A stretch of DNA of 64,000 nt, from NCBI RefSeq assembly GCF_049800675.1, contig NZ_JBLOOT010000002.1, positions 186,001-250,000 of the forward strand. The letters run 5' to 3'. The position numbers and the translations under genes were made by a program. The stretch's first letter is position 1, and every line of letters starts with the position of its first letter. The stretch comes from Cauispirillum nitrogeniifigens (GTDB taxonomy: Bacteria; Pseudomonadota; Alphaproteobacteria; Rhodospirillales; Rhodospirillaceae). The notes under the pieces were generated by a model that made no database searches, was not told the DNA's origin, and was given only the letters and a program-made list of their open reading frames with translations. Of this stretch, positions 33,516-42,979 are shown piece by piece.

Positions 33516-34532
33516 GTGACGACCACGGACGCCCCCGTGATGGCACCCGCAAGCGACACCCCCGCTCCCGCGCAGGGCCCCACTCCGGCCGTCATCGCCG
33601 CGCGCCGCACCCTGGCGCTGGAAGCCGACGCCCTGCGGGCGCTGGCCGACAGCCTCGACGGCGCCTTCACCGCCGCCGTCGAGTCCCTGGCCGCCATCAC
33701 GGGTCGCGTCGTCGTCAGCGGCATGGGCAAGAGCGGCCACGTCGCCCGCAAGATCGCCGCCACCCTGGCCTCGACCGGCACCCCGGCGTTCTTCGTCCAT
33801 CCCGGCGAGGCCAGCCACGGCGACCTCGGCATGGTCACCCGCGACGACGCGGTGGTGGCGCTGTCCAACTCCGGCGAGACGCCCGAGCTGGCCGACATCA
33901 TCGCCTACACCCGGCGTTTCGCCATTCCGCTGGTCGGCATGACCGGGCGGCCCGGCAGCACCCTGGCCCAGGCGTCGGATCACGCGCTGGTCCTGCCGCC
34001 GGCGGCCGAGGCTTGCCCCCTGGGGCTGGCGCCGACCACCTCGACGACCATGATGCTGGCCCTGGGCGATGCCCTGGCGGTGGCCCTGCTGGAGCGCAAC
34101 GGCTTCACCGCCGCCGACTTCCGGGTCTTCCATCCCGGCGGCAAGCTGGGCCAGCGGCTGCTCAAGGTCGCCGACCTCATGCACCGCTCCGACGAGCTTC
34201 CGCTGGTCAGCCCCGACACGCCGATGTCGGAGGCGCTGGTGGTCATGTCCGGGCGCGGCTTCGGATCGCTGGGCATCGTCGACGATGCCGGCGCCCTGAT
34301 CGGCATCGTCACCGACGGCGACCTGCGCCGCCACATGGCCCCCGACCTGCTGGCCCAGCCGGTCGGCCGGGTGATGACCGCCAACCCCAGGGTGGTCGAG
34401 CCGACCCAACTGGCGGCCGAGGCGTTGCAGATCATGAACGCCCGCAAGATCACCACCTTCTTCGTGGTCGCCGACGGCCGGCCGGTGGGCCTCCTGCACA
34501 TCCACGACCTGCTGCGCGCCGGGGTCGCATGA
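33516..34532 (+). CDS. kdsD: D-arabinose 5-phosphate isomerase
   Basis: A 338-residue enzyme converting ribulose 5-phosphate to arabinose 5-phosphate, the precursor of Kdo in lipopolysaccharide. The N-terminal SIS domain (about 30-200) has VVSGMGKSGHVARKIA and ALSNSGETPELADI. A CBS pair fills the C-terminal third (about 210-335), ending in KITTFFVVADGRPVG. GTG 33516 is chosen because AAGGAAAGAG lies just upstream. It overlaps lptC by 4 bases, heading the lipopolysaccharide assembly operon. Confidence 0.95.
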   Translation: MTTTDAPVMAPASDTPAPAQGPTPAVIAARRTLALEADALRALADSLDGAFTAAVESLAAITGRVVVSGMGKSGHVARKIAATLASTGTPAFFVHPGEASHGDLGMVTRDDAVVALSNSGETPELADIIAYTRRFAIPLVGMTGRPGSTLAQASDHALVLPPAAEACPLGLAPTTSTTMMLALGDALAVALLERNGFTAADFRVFHPGGKLGQRLLKVADLMHRSDELPLVSPDTPMSEALVVMSGRGFGSLGIVDDAGALIGIVTDGDLRRHMAPDLLAQPVGRVMTANPRVVEPTQLAAEALQIMNARKITTFFVVADGRPVGLLHIHDLLRAGVA

Positions 34533-35185
34533 TCGGCCGCGCGCGGCCCGCGACCGACGGCGGCGACCGCGGGGTCGGCCGCTACAGCCGCTTCGTCAAC
34601 ATGATGAAGGTGGCGCTGCCGGCCCTGGCCCTGCTGCTGACCGTCGTCGTCGTCGTCTGGCCGCGCCTGGAGAACACCGCCAGCGACCTGTTCTCCGTCA
34701 GCTTCAGCGGGCTGAGCGGCGGCATGGTCGAAAGCCAGCGTCTGGTCAATGCCCGCTACCATGGCACCGACAGCGACAACCGGCCCTTCATGGTCACGGC
34801 CGACCTGGCCGAGGAAACGGCGGCCGGGTCGCGGGTGGTGCGCCTGACGCATCCCAAGGCCGACCTGACGCTGCGCGATGGCGCCTGGGTGATGATGGGC
34901 GCCGACACCGGCCTGTACTACCAGGAACGCGGCGAACTGGAACTCCAGGGCGGCGTCGACCTGTTCCACGACCTCGGCTACGAGATGCATACTCCGTCGG
35001 TGATCCTGAACATGCGCCAGGGCACCGCCGTTGGGAAGGAGCCGGTGACGGCGCAGGGCCCCACGGGCAGCCTGACCGCCGAAGGCTTCACCTATGACCG
35101 CGCCGCCGGCCGCGTCGAATTCACCGGCCGTGCCCGGCTGCTGATGCGGCCCGAGGCGATGACGCAGGAGGAAACCAAGCGATGA
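34529..35185 (+). CDS. lptC: LPS export inner-membrane protein LptC
   Basis: A 218-residue bitopic protein with one N-terminal transmembrane segment (about 27-44) and a periplasmic LptC/OstA-like beta-jellyroll. Strand segments LTLRDGAWVMMGADTGLYYQ and GGVDLFHDLGYEMHTPSV resemble LptC. It receives lipopolysaccharide from the LptB2FG transporter and passes it to LptA, encoded next. Its start overlaps kdsD and its stop overlaps lptA, each by 4 bases. Confidence 0.92.
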   Translation: MIGRARPATDGGDRGVGRYSRFVNMMKVALPALALLLTVVVVVWPRLENTASDLFSVSFSGLSGGMVESQRLVNARYHGTDSDNRPFMVTADLAEETAAGSRVVRLTHPKADLTLRDGAWVMMGADTGLYYQERGELELQGGVDLFHDLGYEMHTPSVILNMRQGTAVGKEPVTAQGPTGSLTAEGFTYDRAAGRVEFTGRARLLMRPEAMTQEETKR

Positions 35186-36015
35186 TCCGTCCGTTCCCCG
35201 CCCTCCTGCCGGCTCTGGTCCTCGGCGGCATCCTGGCCTGCGGCGCGGCCGCCGCGCAGTCCCTGAACCTGTCGCCCGGCGGCGGATCGAGCGGCCCCAT
35301 CGAGGTGCTGGCCGACAACGGCATCGAATGGCAGCAGTCGCAGCGCCGCTTCACCGCGCGCGGCAATGCCGTGGCCTCACGCGGCGACGTCTCGGTGCGG
35401 GCCGACCAACTGGTGGCCTCCTACCGCGAGACCGAGGGCGGCGGCACCGACATCAGCCGCCTGGAGGCGCACGGCGGCGTGCGCATCTCCTCGCCCACCC
35501 AGACGGCCACCGGCACCAGCGCCGTCTACGACCTCGACACCGGGCGGGTGGAGCTGCTGGGCAGCCCGGCCCGCCTCGTCACCCCCAACGAGACGCTGAC
35601 CGCCAACGAGCGCCTGACCTACGACACCGTCAAGGGCATCGCCACCGCGCAGGGCGGGGCGACCATCGAGCAGGGCGGCCGCGTCCTGCGGGCGCCGACC
35701 CTGGAGGCCCGCCTGGTCGCCACCGCCGACGGCGGTACGGCCCTGAGCACGGTCGAGGCGCGCGGCGGGGTGGAGATCATCACCCCCAGTGAAACGGCAC
35801 ATGGCTCGCAAGGCAACTACGATGCCAATTCTGGTATCGCCACCCTGACGGGTTCGGTTAGGATTGTCCGCGGAGACAACGTCCTGACCGGCTCCAAGGC
35901 CATCGTCAACCTGCGCACCGGGGTCAGCACCCTCCAGGGGGGCGGCCCGGCCGATGCCCAGGGGGGGACGGGTCGCGCCCGCGCCATCCTCAATCCCGAG
36001 GGCGAGCGCCGCTAG
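35182..36015 (+). CDS. lptA: LPS periplasmic bridge protein LptA (OstA-like)
   Basis: A 277-residue periplasmic protein with a signal peptide ending in AAAQS near residue 30. It has tandem OstA/LptA repeat strands: IEVLADNGIEWQQSQRRFTARGNAVASRG early, ATGTSAVYDLDTGRVELLG mid, and SGIATLTGSVRIVRGDNVLTGSKAIVNL late. It is longer than E. coli LptA, as in many alphaproteobacteria. It is expected to form the filament between LptC and the outer-membrane LptD. It lies between lptC and lptB in one operon. Confidence 0.93.
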   Translation: MIRPFPALLPALVLGGILACGAAAAQSLNLSPGGGSSGPIEVLADNGIEWQQSQRRFTARGNAVASRGDVSVRADQLVASYRETEGGGTDISRLEAHGGVRISSPTQTATGTSAVYDLDTGRVELLGSPARLVTPNETLTANERLTYDTVKGIATAQGGATIEQGGRVLRAPTLEARLVATADGGTALSTVEARGGVEIITPSETAHGSQGNYDANSGIATLTGSVRIVRGDNVLTGSKAIVNLRTGVSTLQGGGPADAQGGTGRARAILNPEGERR

Positions 36016-36044
36016 GGCATCCGAGGTATAGAAGGACCAGGTTG

Positions 36045-36848
<804 letters not shown>

Positions 36849-36850
36849 AG

Positions 36851-36892
36851 CATCGTGTGGAAAAGTGGAGCCGGTTTTCCACACCGACGATG
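36851..36892. promoter_or_regulatory. Inverted repeat with DnaA-box-like arms upstream of rpoN
   Basis: CATCG-TGTGGAAAA (36851-36864) pairs with TTTTCCACA (36875-36883) and CGATG (36888-36892). Each arm core differs from the DnaA box consensus TTATCCACA by one base. It begins 2 bases after lptB stops. Confidence 0.6.
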
Positions 36893-36906
36893 CGTCATGT
36901 CAATGA

Positions 36907-36952
36907 CTTGGAGCGCCGGACCCGAACGTGGGTTCGGGGCCAGCGCTCCAAG
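36907..36952. promoter_or_regulatory. Long hairpin just upstream of rpoN
   Basis: The outer stem CTTGGAGCGC/GCGCTCCAAG and inner stem CCCGAAC/GTTCGGG make a strong structure ending 26 bases before the rpoN ATG. There is no T-run, so it is more likely an RNA leader element or processing site than a terminator. Confidence 0.65.
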
Positions 36953-36978
36953 GGTTGGGGGATCGAAGGGGGGACGCC

Positions 36979-38517
36979 ATGGCCATGCAACCGCGCCTCG
37001 ACCTGCGCCAGACCCAGGCGCTGGTGATGACGCCGCAATTGCAGCAGGCGATCAAGCTGCTGCAACTGTCCAACATGGAGCTGACGGCCTTCGTCGAGCA
37101 GGAGCTGGAGCGCAACCCCCTGCTGGAGCGCGACGAGCGCGGCGGCGCGCCCGCCCTGGAGGCCGACACGCCGGTGGAGCAGCGCCGCGACGGCGGCGAC
37201 GGACTGCTCATCGACCACGCCCAGCCGGGGGCCGCCGAAGCGCCGCTGGACATCGAGATCGACAACAGCTTCGACGAGGGCAGCCCCCTCGAAGGCCCCT
37301 CCTACGACCCTGATGCGGGGGCCTGGCAGCGCGCCGACAGCGGCGGCGGACGCGGCTTCGAGGGCGATGACCGGGCCTTTGACGAGACCCTGACCGAGGC
37401 GGCGTCCCTGCGCGATCATCTGGTCGCGCAACTCGGCGTCGATCTGGAGGACGGCCGCGACCGCATCGTCGGCATGGCGCTGATCGACAGCGTCGATGAA
37501 AACGGCTGGCTGACCGCCGACCTGGAGGAACTGGCCGCCGGCCTGGGCACCAGCCGGGCGCATGTCGACCGCGTGCTGGCCGCCGTGCAGCGTTTCGATC
37601 CGCCGGGCGTGTTCGCCCGGTCGCTGAAGGAATGCCTGGCTCTCCAGTTGGCCGACCGCGATCGCCTGGACCCGGCCATGGCGGCGCTGCTGGAGAACCT
37701 GGAGCTGATCGCCCGCCGCGACTTCGCCGGCCTGATGCGGCTGTGCGGGGTCGATGCCGAGGACCTGCACGACATGCTCGGCGAACTGCGGGCGCTCGAC
37801 CCCAAACCGGGCCTGCGCTTCGTCGACGTCGCCGCGGCGCCGGTGGTGCCCGACGTGCTGATGCGCCCGGCCCCGCCGGGGTCGGACGATGGCGTGGCCT
37901 GGATCGTCGAGCTGAACCCCGAAACCCTGCCCCGCGTGCTGGTCAACACCCGCTACTACGCCCAGGTCAGCAAGGGCGTGCGGGGCAAGGACGACAAGGC
38001 GTTCCTGAGCGAGAACTTCCAGACCGCGAGCTGGCTGGTCAAGGCGCTGGACCAGCGCGCCACCACCATCCTCAAGGTGTCGACGGAGATCGTGCGCCAG
38101 CAGACCGGCTTTTTCGAGCGCGGCATCCAGGGCCTGCGGCCGCTCATCCTGCGCGACATCGCCGAGGCCATCGAGATGCACGAAAGCACCGTCAGCCGGG
38201 TGACGTCGAACAAGTACATCGCCACCCCGCGCGGCATCTTCGAGCTGAAGTACTTCTTCACCCAGGCCATCGCCGGGGCCGACGGCGCCGACGCCCATTC
38301 GGCCGAGGCGGTGCGCCACCGCATCAAGGCGCTGATCGACGCCGAGCCGCCGGCGAAAATTCTTTCGGATGATGCGATCGTCGATCTCCTGAAGGCGGAA
38401 GGCGTGGACATCGCCCGCCGCACCGTTGCCAAGTACCGCGAGGCGATGCGCATCCCCTCCTCCGTTCAGCGTAGGCGGGAAAAGGCCGTGCTGGCCGGCA
38501 GCGGCCGGTCGGGGTAG
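36979..38517 (+). CDS. rpoN: RNA polymerase sigma-54 factor
   Basis: A 512-residue alternative sigma factor for enhancer-dependent genes such as nitrogen assimilation and flagella. Region I is Gln-rich (RLDLRQTQALVMTPQLQQAI) at 7-26. An acidic region II follows, then the core-binding part. The C-terminal RpoN box is ARRTVAKYRE (479-488). ATG 36979 is used because AAGGGGGGAC precedes it. The tail has extra basic residues. It lies in the conserved lptABC-rpoN neighbourhood. The usual hpf gene between rpoN and ptsN is absent here. Confidence 0.97.
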   Translation: MAMQPRLDLRQTQALVMTPQLQQAIKLLQLSNMELTAFVEQELERNPLLERDERGGAPALEADTPVEQRRDGGDGLLIDHAQPGAAEAPLDIEIDNSFDEGSPLEGPSYDPDAGAWQRADSGGGRGFEGDDRAFDETLTEAASLRDHLVAQLGVDLEDGRDRIVGMALIDSVDENGWLTADLEELAAGLGTSRAHVDRVLAAVQRFDPPGVFARSLKECLALQLADRDRLDPAMAALLENLELIARRDFAGLMRLCGVDAEDLHDMLGELRALDPKPGLRFVDVAAAPVVPDVLMRPAPPGSDDGVAWIVELNPETLPRVLVNTRYYAQVSKGVRGKDDKAFLSENFQTASWLVKALDQRATTILKVSTEIVRQQTGFFERGIQGLRPLILRDIAEAIEMHESTVSRVTSNKYIATPRGIFELKYFFTQAIAGADGADAHSAEAVRHRIKALIDAEPPAKILSDDAIVDLLKAEGVDIARRTVAKYREAMRIPSSVQRRREKAVLAGSGRSG

Positions 38518-38581
38518 TGCGTCCCTTGCAACAGTCTGGTAACATCCGGTTTGGCGGAGAATCGATGGGGATCGATGTTCC

Positions 38582-38610
38582 TTGACTCGGACCCGGCGGC
38601 TGCCTATCGT
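38582..38610 (+). promoter_or_regulatory. Candidate sigma-70-type promoter upstream of ptsN
   Basis: TTGACT (38582-38587), 17 bases, then TATCGT (38605-38610). The 296 bases between rpoN and ptsN hold no recognisable gene. The predicted transcript would have a leader of nearly 200 bases before the ptsN ATG. Confidence 0.55.
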
Positions 38611-38813
38611 CCGCTCCTTCCTGCGGAGGCGGCGCCCCGATCCTTGGGCCGCGAGGCCGCCCCGTGGCAAACGATCGGGCGGCACGACGCCGGCGGGACC
38701 AGAGACGACCCGTAGCCATCGCCCCCGACGGCGCGCCACCACCGCATGGGTGGCGCGTGACCCGAAGCCGCGCCGCAAGCGCGCCCTGTGAGAAGCCGAA
38801 AGAGGCACTCGGT

Positions 38814-39275
38814 ATGGACATCACGACCCTCATCAGCCCGGAAAGCGTGATCCCGAACCTGAAGGTGACCAGCAAGAAGCAGGCCCTTCAGGAACTGGCC
38901 CGCGAGGCGGCGACGCTGACCGGACTGCATGAACGTGCCGTTTTCGACACCCTGCTGGAACGCGAGCGCCTGGGCACCACTGGTGTCGGCAACGGCATCG
39001 CCATTCCGCACGGCAAGCTGCCCAACCTGGGCCGCCTGCACGGCCTGTTCGCCCGCCTGGAACGTCCCATCGACTTCGAGGCCATCGACGAGCAGCCGGT
39101 CGACCTGATCTTCCTGCTGCTCGCCCCCGAAGGCGCCGGCGCCGACCACCTCAAGGCCCTTGCCCGGGTGTCGCGCCTGCTGCGGGACAAGAGCATGTGC
39201 GAGAAGCTGCGCGGCACCGACACCGCCGAGGGCCTTTACGCCCTGCTCGCGGAAAGCGAAGCCCAGGCCGCCTGA
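38814..39275 (+). CDS. ptsN: Nitrogen phosphotransferase system EIIA component
   Basis: A 153-residue EIIA-Ntr protein of the regulatory PTS. The phosphorylated residue is His66 in NGIAIPHGKL. The family segments LHERAVFDTLLERERLGTTGVG and VDLIFLLLAPEGAGADHLKALARVSRLL are intact. It takes phosphate from NPr and modulates potassium transport, nitrogen and envelope stress responses. AGAGG precedes the ATG. It is the last gene of the conserved lpt-rpoN block and may have its own promoter. Confidence 0.96.
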   Translation: MDITTLISPESVIPNLKVTSKKQALQELAREAATLTGLHERAVFDTLLERERLGTTGVGNGIAIPHGKLPNLGRLHGLFARLERPIDFEAIDEQPVDLIFLLLAPEGAGADHLKALARVSRLLRDKSMCEKLRGTDTAEGLYALLAESEAQAA

Positions 39276-39373
39276 TCGTTCACCGTTTCCCGTCGCTTCC
39301 GGCGATGATCCATCGACGCCCGGCGCCGAGTGGGGCACACTGGGCGTGGGATCTCCTCTGAACGAGGGAGAGG

Positions 39374-41407
39374 ATGACGGGCAACGGCTCCAGGCGATGG
39401 GGGGAGCGGCAGCGAACGGTCCTGCACGCGCTGGCTGGACTGGTCGCCGCGGCGCTGTCCCTGGGTGTTCTCATCCTGGTGGAACAGCCCCTGCGGGACG
39501 AGGCCCTGGCGCGCGCCCGCCTGGAGGCGCACGCCGCCGCCTCGGTCCCGCGCGTGCGTCTGGAACAGGAACTGTCGGATGCCCTGGCGCTGTCGCACGG
39601 GCTGGCCAGCCTGTTCGCCGTCGACGGCCTGCCCGACGAGGATCGCTTCGCCCGGCTGGCGGCGCAGGCGCTGCGCAAGTCGCCGCACATCCGCAACATC
39701 GTCCTGTCCCAAGGAACGCGCATCGTCCGCGTCTGGCCCCTTGAGGGCAACGCCGCCGTCCTGGGGGTCGACTACCGCGACCGCCAGGAGCAGTGGCCGC
39801 AGGTCCATCGCGCCATGGTCACCGGCCGCCCGGTGCTGGACGGGCCGGTGCCGCTGATCCAGGGGGGCGTCGGCCTCCTCCAGCGGGTGCCGGTGGTGGC
39901 CGCCGGCGAGGAGGAGTGGGCGGGCACCTTCCTCGGCATGCTCGGCCTGAACATCGACGTGAACTCGGTCCTGCGCGCCGCCGGCTTCACGGACGGCGCC
40001 CAGGAGGCCCTGCGCATGGGCCTGCGCGGCGGTGACGGAAAGATGATCTGGGGCGATGCGGCGGTGTTCGACGCCGATCCGGTGCTGCTGAGCGTCGCCC
40101 TTCCCGGCGCCGACTGGCAGCTTGCCGCCACGCCGGTGGGGGGCTGGGCCGTCGGCTCGCCATTGTTCACCCTGCTGCGCGTGCTGGAGGCCGGCGCCGC
40201 GCTGCTGATCGGCGGCGGCGTCTTTGGCCTGCTGCGCCATCGCCACCAGCGGCGCGAGGACGTCGCCCGCCTGCGCGCCAGCGAGGAGCGCTTGCGCGAT
40301 GCCCAGCGCATCGGCGGCATGGGCGCCTTCGAGTGGTACGGCGGCTCCGACGCGGTGTGGTGGTCCGACGAGCTGTACGATCTGATCGGCTGGGAACGGG
40401 GATCGCCGGTGCCCCTGCAACGGTTGCTGACGGCGGTGCATCCCGATGACGTCGACGGCCTGCTGGCCGCCGTCGCCCAGGCCAGCCAGCCGGGCGGCAG
40501 GCTCGACCACGAGTACCGCCTGATGCGCGGCGACGGCGCCCTGCGGACCGTCAGGAGTTGGGGCGAGGCCACTGGCGATGCCGGCTCCGGCCAGGGCGTC
40601 CGCCTGCGCGGCCTGGTCCTCGACGTGACCGAGCGCGCCCTTGCCGACGCCGAGCGGGAGAAGCTGGTCGCCCGCCTGCGGCGGTCCAACCAGGAACTGG
40701 AGCGTTTCGCCACCATCGCCGCCCATGATCTCCAGGAACCGTTGCGGCAGATCGCCAGCCCCCTGCAACTGTTGCAGCGACGCTATGCCGACCGGCTCGA
40801 CGCCGACGCCGAGACGTTCATCGGCTATGCCGTCGACGGCGCCAAGCGCATGCAGCGGCAGATCCTCGACCTCCTCGACTTCTCCCGCCTGAGCACGATG
40901 CCGTTCACGCCCCGGCCGGTGGACCTCACCGCCGTCCTGGCCGAGGTGCGTGCCGCCTTGGCCGCCGAGGAGGCCGCTGCCGACGCCTGCGTCACCGTGG
41001 GGCCGCTGCCCGTGGTCGGCGGCGACAAGGACCAGCTCGCCATCCTGTTCACCCACCTGCTGCGCAACGCCCTGCGCTACCGCAAGCCCGGCGAGCCGGC
41101 GGTCGTCGGCGTGGCGGCGCGGCGGGACGGGGCCGGCGTCTGGCACCTCACCGTGGCCGATGCCGGCATCGGCGTGCCCGAGGCGTTCCACGACAGCATC
41201 TTCGACATCTTCCGCCGCCTGGCACCGCCCGACGGGGCGGCCAGCGGCATCGGCCTGGCCATGTGCCGGCGCATCGTCGAGCGCCACGACGGCCGCATCT
41301 GGATCGAGTCCTCCGAAGGCAACGGCGCGGTCCTGCACGTCCTGTTGCCCGGCGTGCCGGAAACCTCCATATCGAAACCGGGGCCAGCGCCCCTGGAGAC
41401 ATCATGA
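39374..41407 (+). CDS. Membrane sensor histidine kinase with CHASE-like and PAS domains
   Basis: A 677-residue kinase. A first membrane helix (about 17-36) and a second (about 265-285) flank a periplasmic CHASE-like sensor (about 60-255) with RIVRVWPLEGNAAVLGVDYRDR. A PAS domain (about 300-420) has LLTAVHPDDVDGLL. The kinase core has His451 in IAAHDLQEPLRQIA, an N-box LLRNALRYRKPG and G-boxes DAGIGVPEAF and GIGLAMC. This HDLQEPLR form is common in kinases partnered with separate response proteins. Its stop overlaps the next gene by 4 bases. Confidence 0.9.
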   Translation: MTGNGSRRWGERQRTVLHALAGLVAAALSLGVLILVEQPLRDEALARARLEAHAAASVPRVRLEQELSDALALSHGLASLFAVDGLPDEDRFARLAAQALRKSPHIRNIVLSQGTRIVRVWPLEGNAAVLGVDYRDRQEQWPQVHRAMVTGRPVLDGPVPLIQGGVGLLQRVPVVAAGEEEWAGTFLGMLGLNIDVNSVLRAAGFTDGAQEALRMGLRGGDGKMIWGDAAVFDADPVLLSVALPGADWQLAATPVGGWAVGSPLFTLLRVLEAGAALLIGGGVFGLLRHRHQRREDVARLRASEERLRDAQRIGGMGAFEWYGGSDAVWWSDELYDLIGWERGSPVPLQRLLTAVHPDDVDGLLAAVAQASQPGGRLDHEYRLMRGDGALRTVRSWGEATGDAGSGQGVRLRGLVLDVTERALADAEREKLVARLRRSNQELERFATIAAHDLQEPLRQIASPLQLLQRRYADRLDADAETFIGYAVDGAKRMQRQILDLLDFSRLSTMPFTPRPVDLTAVLAEVRAALAAEEAAADACVTVGPLPVVGGDKDQLAILFTHLLRNALRYRKPGEPAVVGVAARRDGAGVWHLTVADAGIGVPEAFHDSIFDIFRRLAPPDGAASGIGLAMCRRIVERHDGRIWIESSEGNGAVLHVLLPGVPETSISKPGPAPLETS

Positions 41408-42057
41408 TGGGGACGGACATGCAGCATCTGCTCGACGCCTTGGAGGGGGTGACCTACGTCACCGACCCGCGCGGCGTCATCGTGGCCTGCGGCCGGCCGG
41501 GCTGGGATCGCGCCGTGCGCCTGTCGGACGCGGCGGTGGCGCCGCGTGTCGAGGACGTTCTGGGGCGGTCGCTGTTCGACTTCATCGGCGGGGCGTCCGT
41601 GCGCGACAGCTACCGCCTGCACATGGAGCGCGCCGCCGCCATGCCCGAGCGTCCGCGTGTCTTTGAATGCCGCTGCGACACGCCGGGCCTGTCCCGCGTC
41701 ATCCGCATGAGCATCGGCGCCGTGCGCGACGATGCCGGGAAGGTCGAGGGCTTCCTGTTCCAGTCGGTGGTGGTGCGCACCAGCGAACGGGTGCCCGTCG
41801 CCCTGTTCGCCTTCCCGCCGCCGCCGGCCAGGGTCGAGGAGGAGGAAGGGCCGTTCCTGGGCATGTGCAGCTACTGCCAGCGCGTGCGCTTTCCCGCCGG
41901 CAGCGCGGAAGGGCAGGGCGAGTGGATCGACGCGGTGGAGTACTACCGGCGCGGCGGCGACAACGACGTGGTCATCAGCCACGGCATCTGCCCCGACTGC
42001 TTCGAGGGCGTGGTGCAGGCCAACCTGCGCGAGGTGCAGGAGTTTTTGGGGCGGTAG
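41404..42057 (+). CDS. PAS-like protein with C-terminal SHGICPDC zinc-type motif
   Basis: A 217-residue soluble protein. Residues about 5-125 look PAS-like (VTDPRGVIVACG, LGRSLFDFI, RVFECRCD). The C-terminus has a CxxC pair MCSYCQRVR and a second pair SHGICPDCF separated by about 45 residues including EYYRRG. This arrangement occurs at the ends of many PAS or receiver signalling proteins and probably binds zinc. The start overlaps the sensor kinase gene, indicating a matched pair, although the protein has no receiver domain and cannot be a classical response regulator. Confidence 0.75.
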   Translation: MMGTDMQHLLDALEGVTYVTDPRGVIVACGRPGWDRAVRLSDAAVAPRVEDVLGRSLFDFIGGASVRDSYRLHMERAAAMPERPRVFECRCDTPGLSRVIRMSIGAVRDDAGKVEGFLFQSVVVRTSERVPVALFAFPPPPARVEEEEGPFLGMCSYCQRVRFPAGSAEGQGEWIDAVEYYRRGGDNDVVISHGICPDCFEGVVQANLREVQEFLGR

Positions 42058-42061
42058 GGCC

Positions 42062-42979
42062 TCAGGCCAGCGCCGTCCCGGCCTCCACCGGCAGCCCGCG
42101 CAGGAAGGTGTCGGTGTCCAGGGCGCCCTTGCCGGCCCGTTGCAGGCGCAACAGGCGCACCCCGGCGCCGTCGCCGCAGGCCACGGTCAGGCGGTCGTCC
42201 ACGATCTCGCCGGGGGCGCCGCAGCACGTCGGCACCCGCTCGGCCTCCAGCACCTTGACGCGCTGGCCGTGGATCTCGCACCACGCGCCGGGGAATGGCG
42301 CCAGGCCGTGGATGTGGCGGACGATGGCGGCGGCGGGACGGGTCCAGTCGATGCGCGCCTCGGCCTTGTCGATCTTGGCGGCATAGGTCACGCCCTCGGC
42401 CGGCTGCGGCTGGTCCGGCAGGGTGCCGGCCTCCAGGCGCTCCAGGGCCTCGACGATCAGGCGGGCGCCCATCTCCGACAGGGCATCGTGCAAGGCCCCG
42501 GCGGTGGTGCGCTCGGTGAGGGCGAGGCGGTCCTTGAGCAGCATCGGCCCGGTGTCCAGGCCGGCTTCCATGCGCATGATGGTCACGCCGGTTTCGGCGT
42601 CGCCCTCCATGATCGCCCGCTGGATGGGCGCCGCGCCGCGCCAGCGTGGCAGCAGCGAGGCATGGACGTTGATGCAGCCCAGGCGCGGGATGTCCAGCAC
42701 CGCCTGCGGCAGGATGAGGCCGTAGGCGGCGACCACCGCCACGTCGGGCTCCAGCGCCGCCAGGGCGGCCTGGGCCTCGGCGTCGCGCAGCGACACCGGC
42801 GTGCGCACGGGGATGCCCAGGGCCTCGGCCTTCACCTGCACGGGGCAGGGGCGGTCCTGCTGGCCCCGCCCGGCGGGGCGCGGCGGCTGCGAATAGGACG
42901 CGACGACCTGGTGGCGGGCGGCCAGGGCATCGAGGATGGGGACCGAGAAGTCGGGCGTCCCCATGAACACCACGCGCAT
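42062..42979 (-). CDS. fmt: Methionyl-tRNA formyltransferase
   Basis: A 305-residue enzyme that formylates initiator Met-tRNA with 10-formyl-tetrahydrofolate. Active-site segments CINVHASLLPRWRGAAPIQRAI and AGLDTGPM are present, and the C-terminal OB-like domain follows. Its start overlaps the def stop by one base, so the two are coupled. Def removes the formyl group that Fmt adds, and this def-fmt pairing is ancient. The gene is convergent with the PAS/zinc protein gene, only 4 bases apart. Confidence 0.97.
   Translation of the reverse strand: MRVVFMGTPDFSVPILDALAARHQVVASYSQPPRPAGRGQQDRPCPVQVKAEALGIPVRTPVSLRDAEAQAALAALEPDVAVVAAYGLILPQAVLDIPRLGCINVHASLLPRWRGAAPIQRAIMEGDAETGVTIMRMEAGLDTGPMLLKDRLALTERTTAGALHDALSEMGARLIVEALERLEAGTLPDQPQPAEGVTYAAKIDKAEARIDWTRPAAAIVRHIHGLAPFPGAWCEIHGQRVKVLEAERVPTCCGAPGEIVDDRLTVACGDGAGVRLLRLQRAGKGALDTDTFLRGLPVEAGTALA

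Noticed and set aside
38582..38791. 69-residue Arg/Pro-rich frame between rpoN and ptsN
   Set aside because: Its sequence is low-complexity and does not resemble the hibernation factor expected there. It starts inside the candidate promoter.
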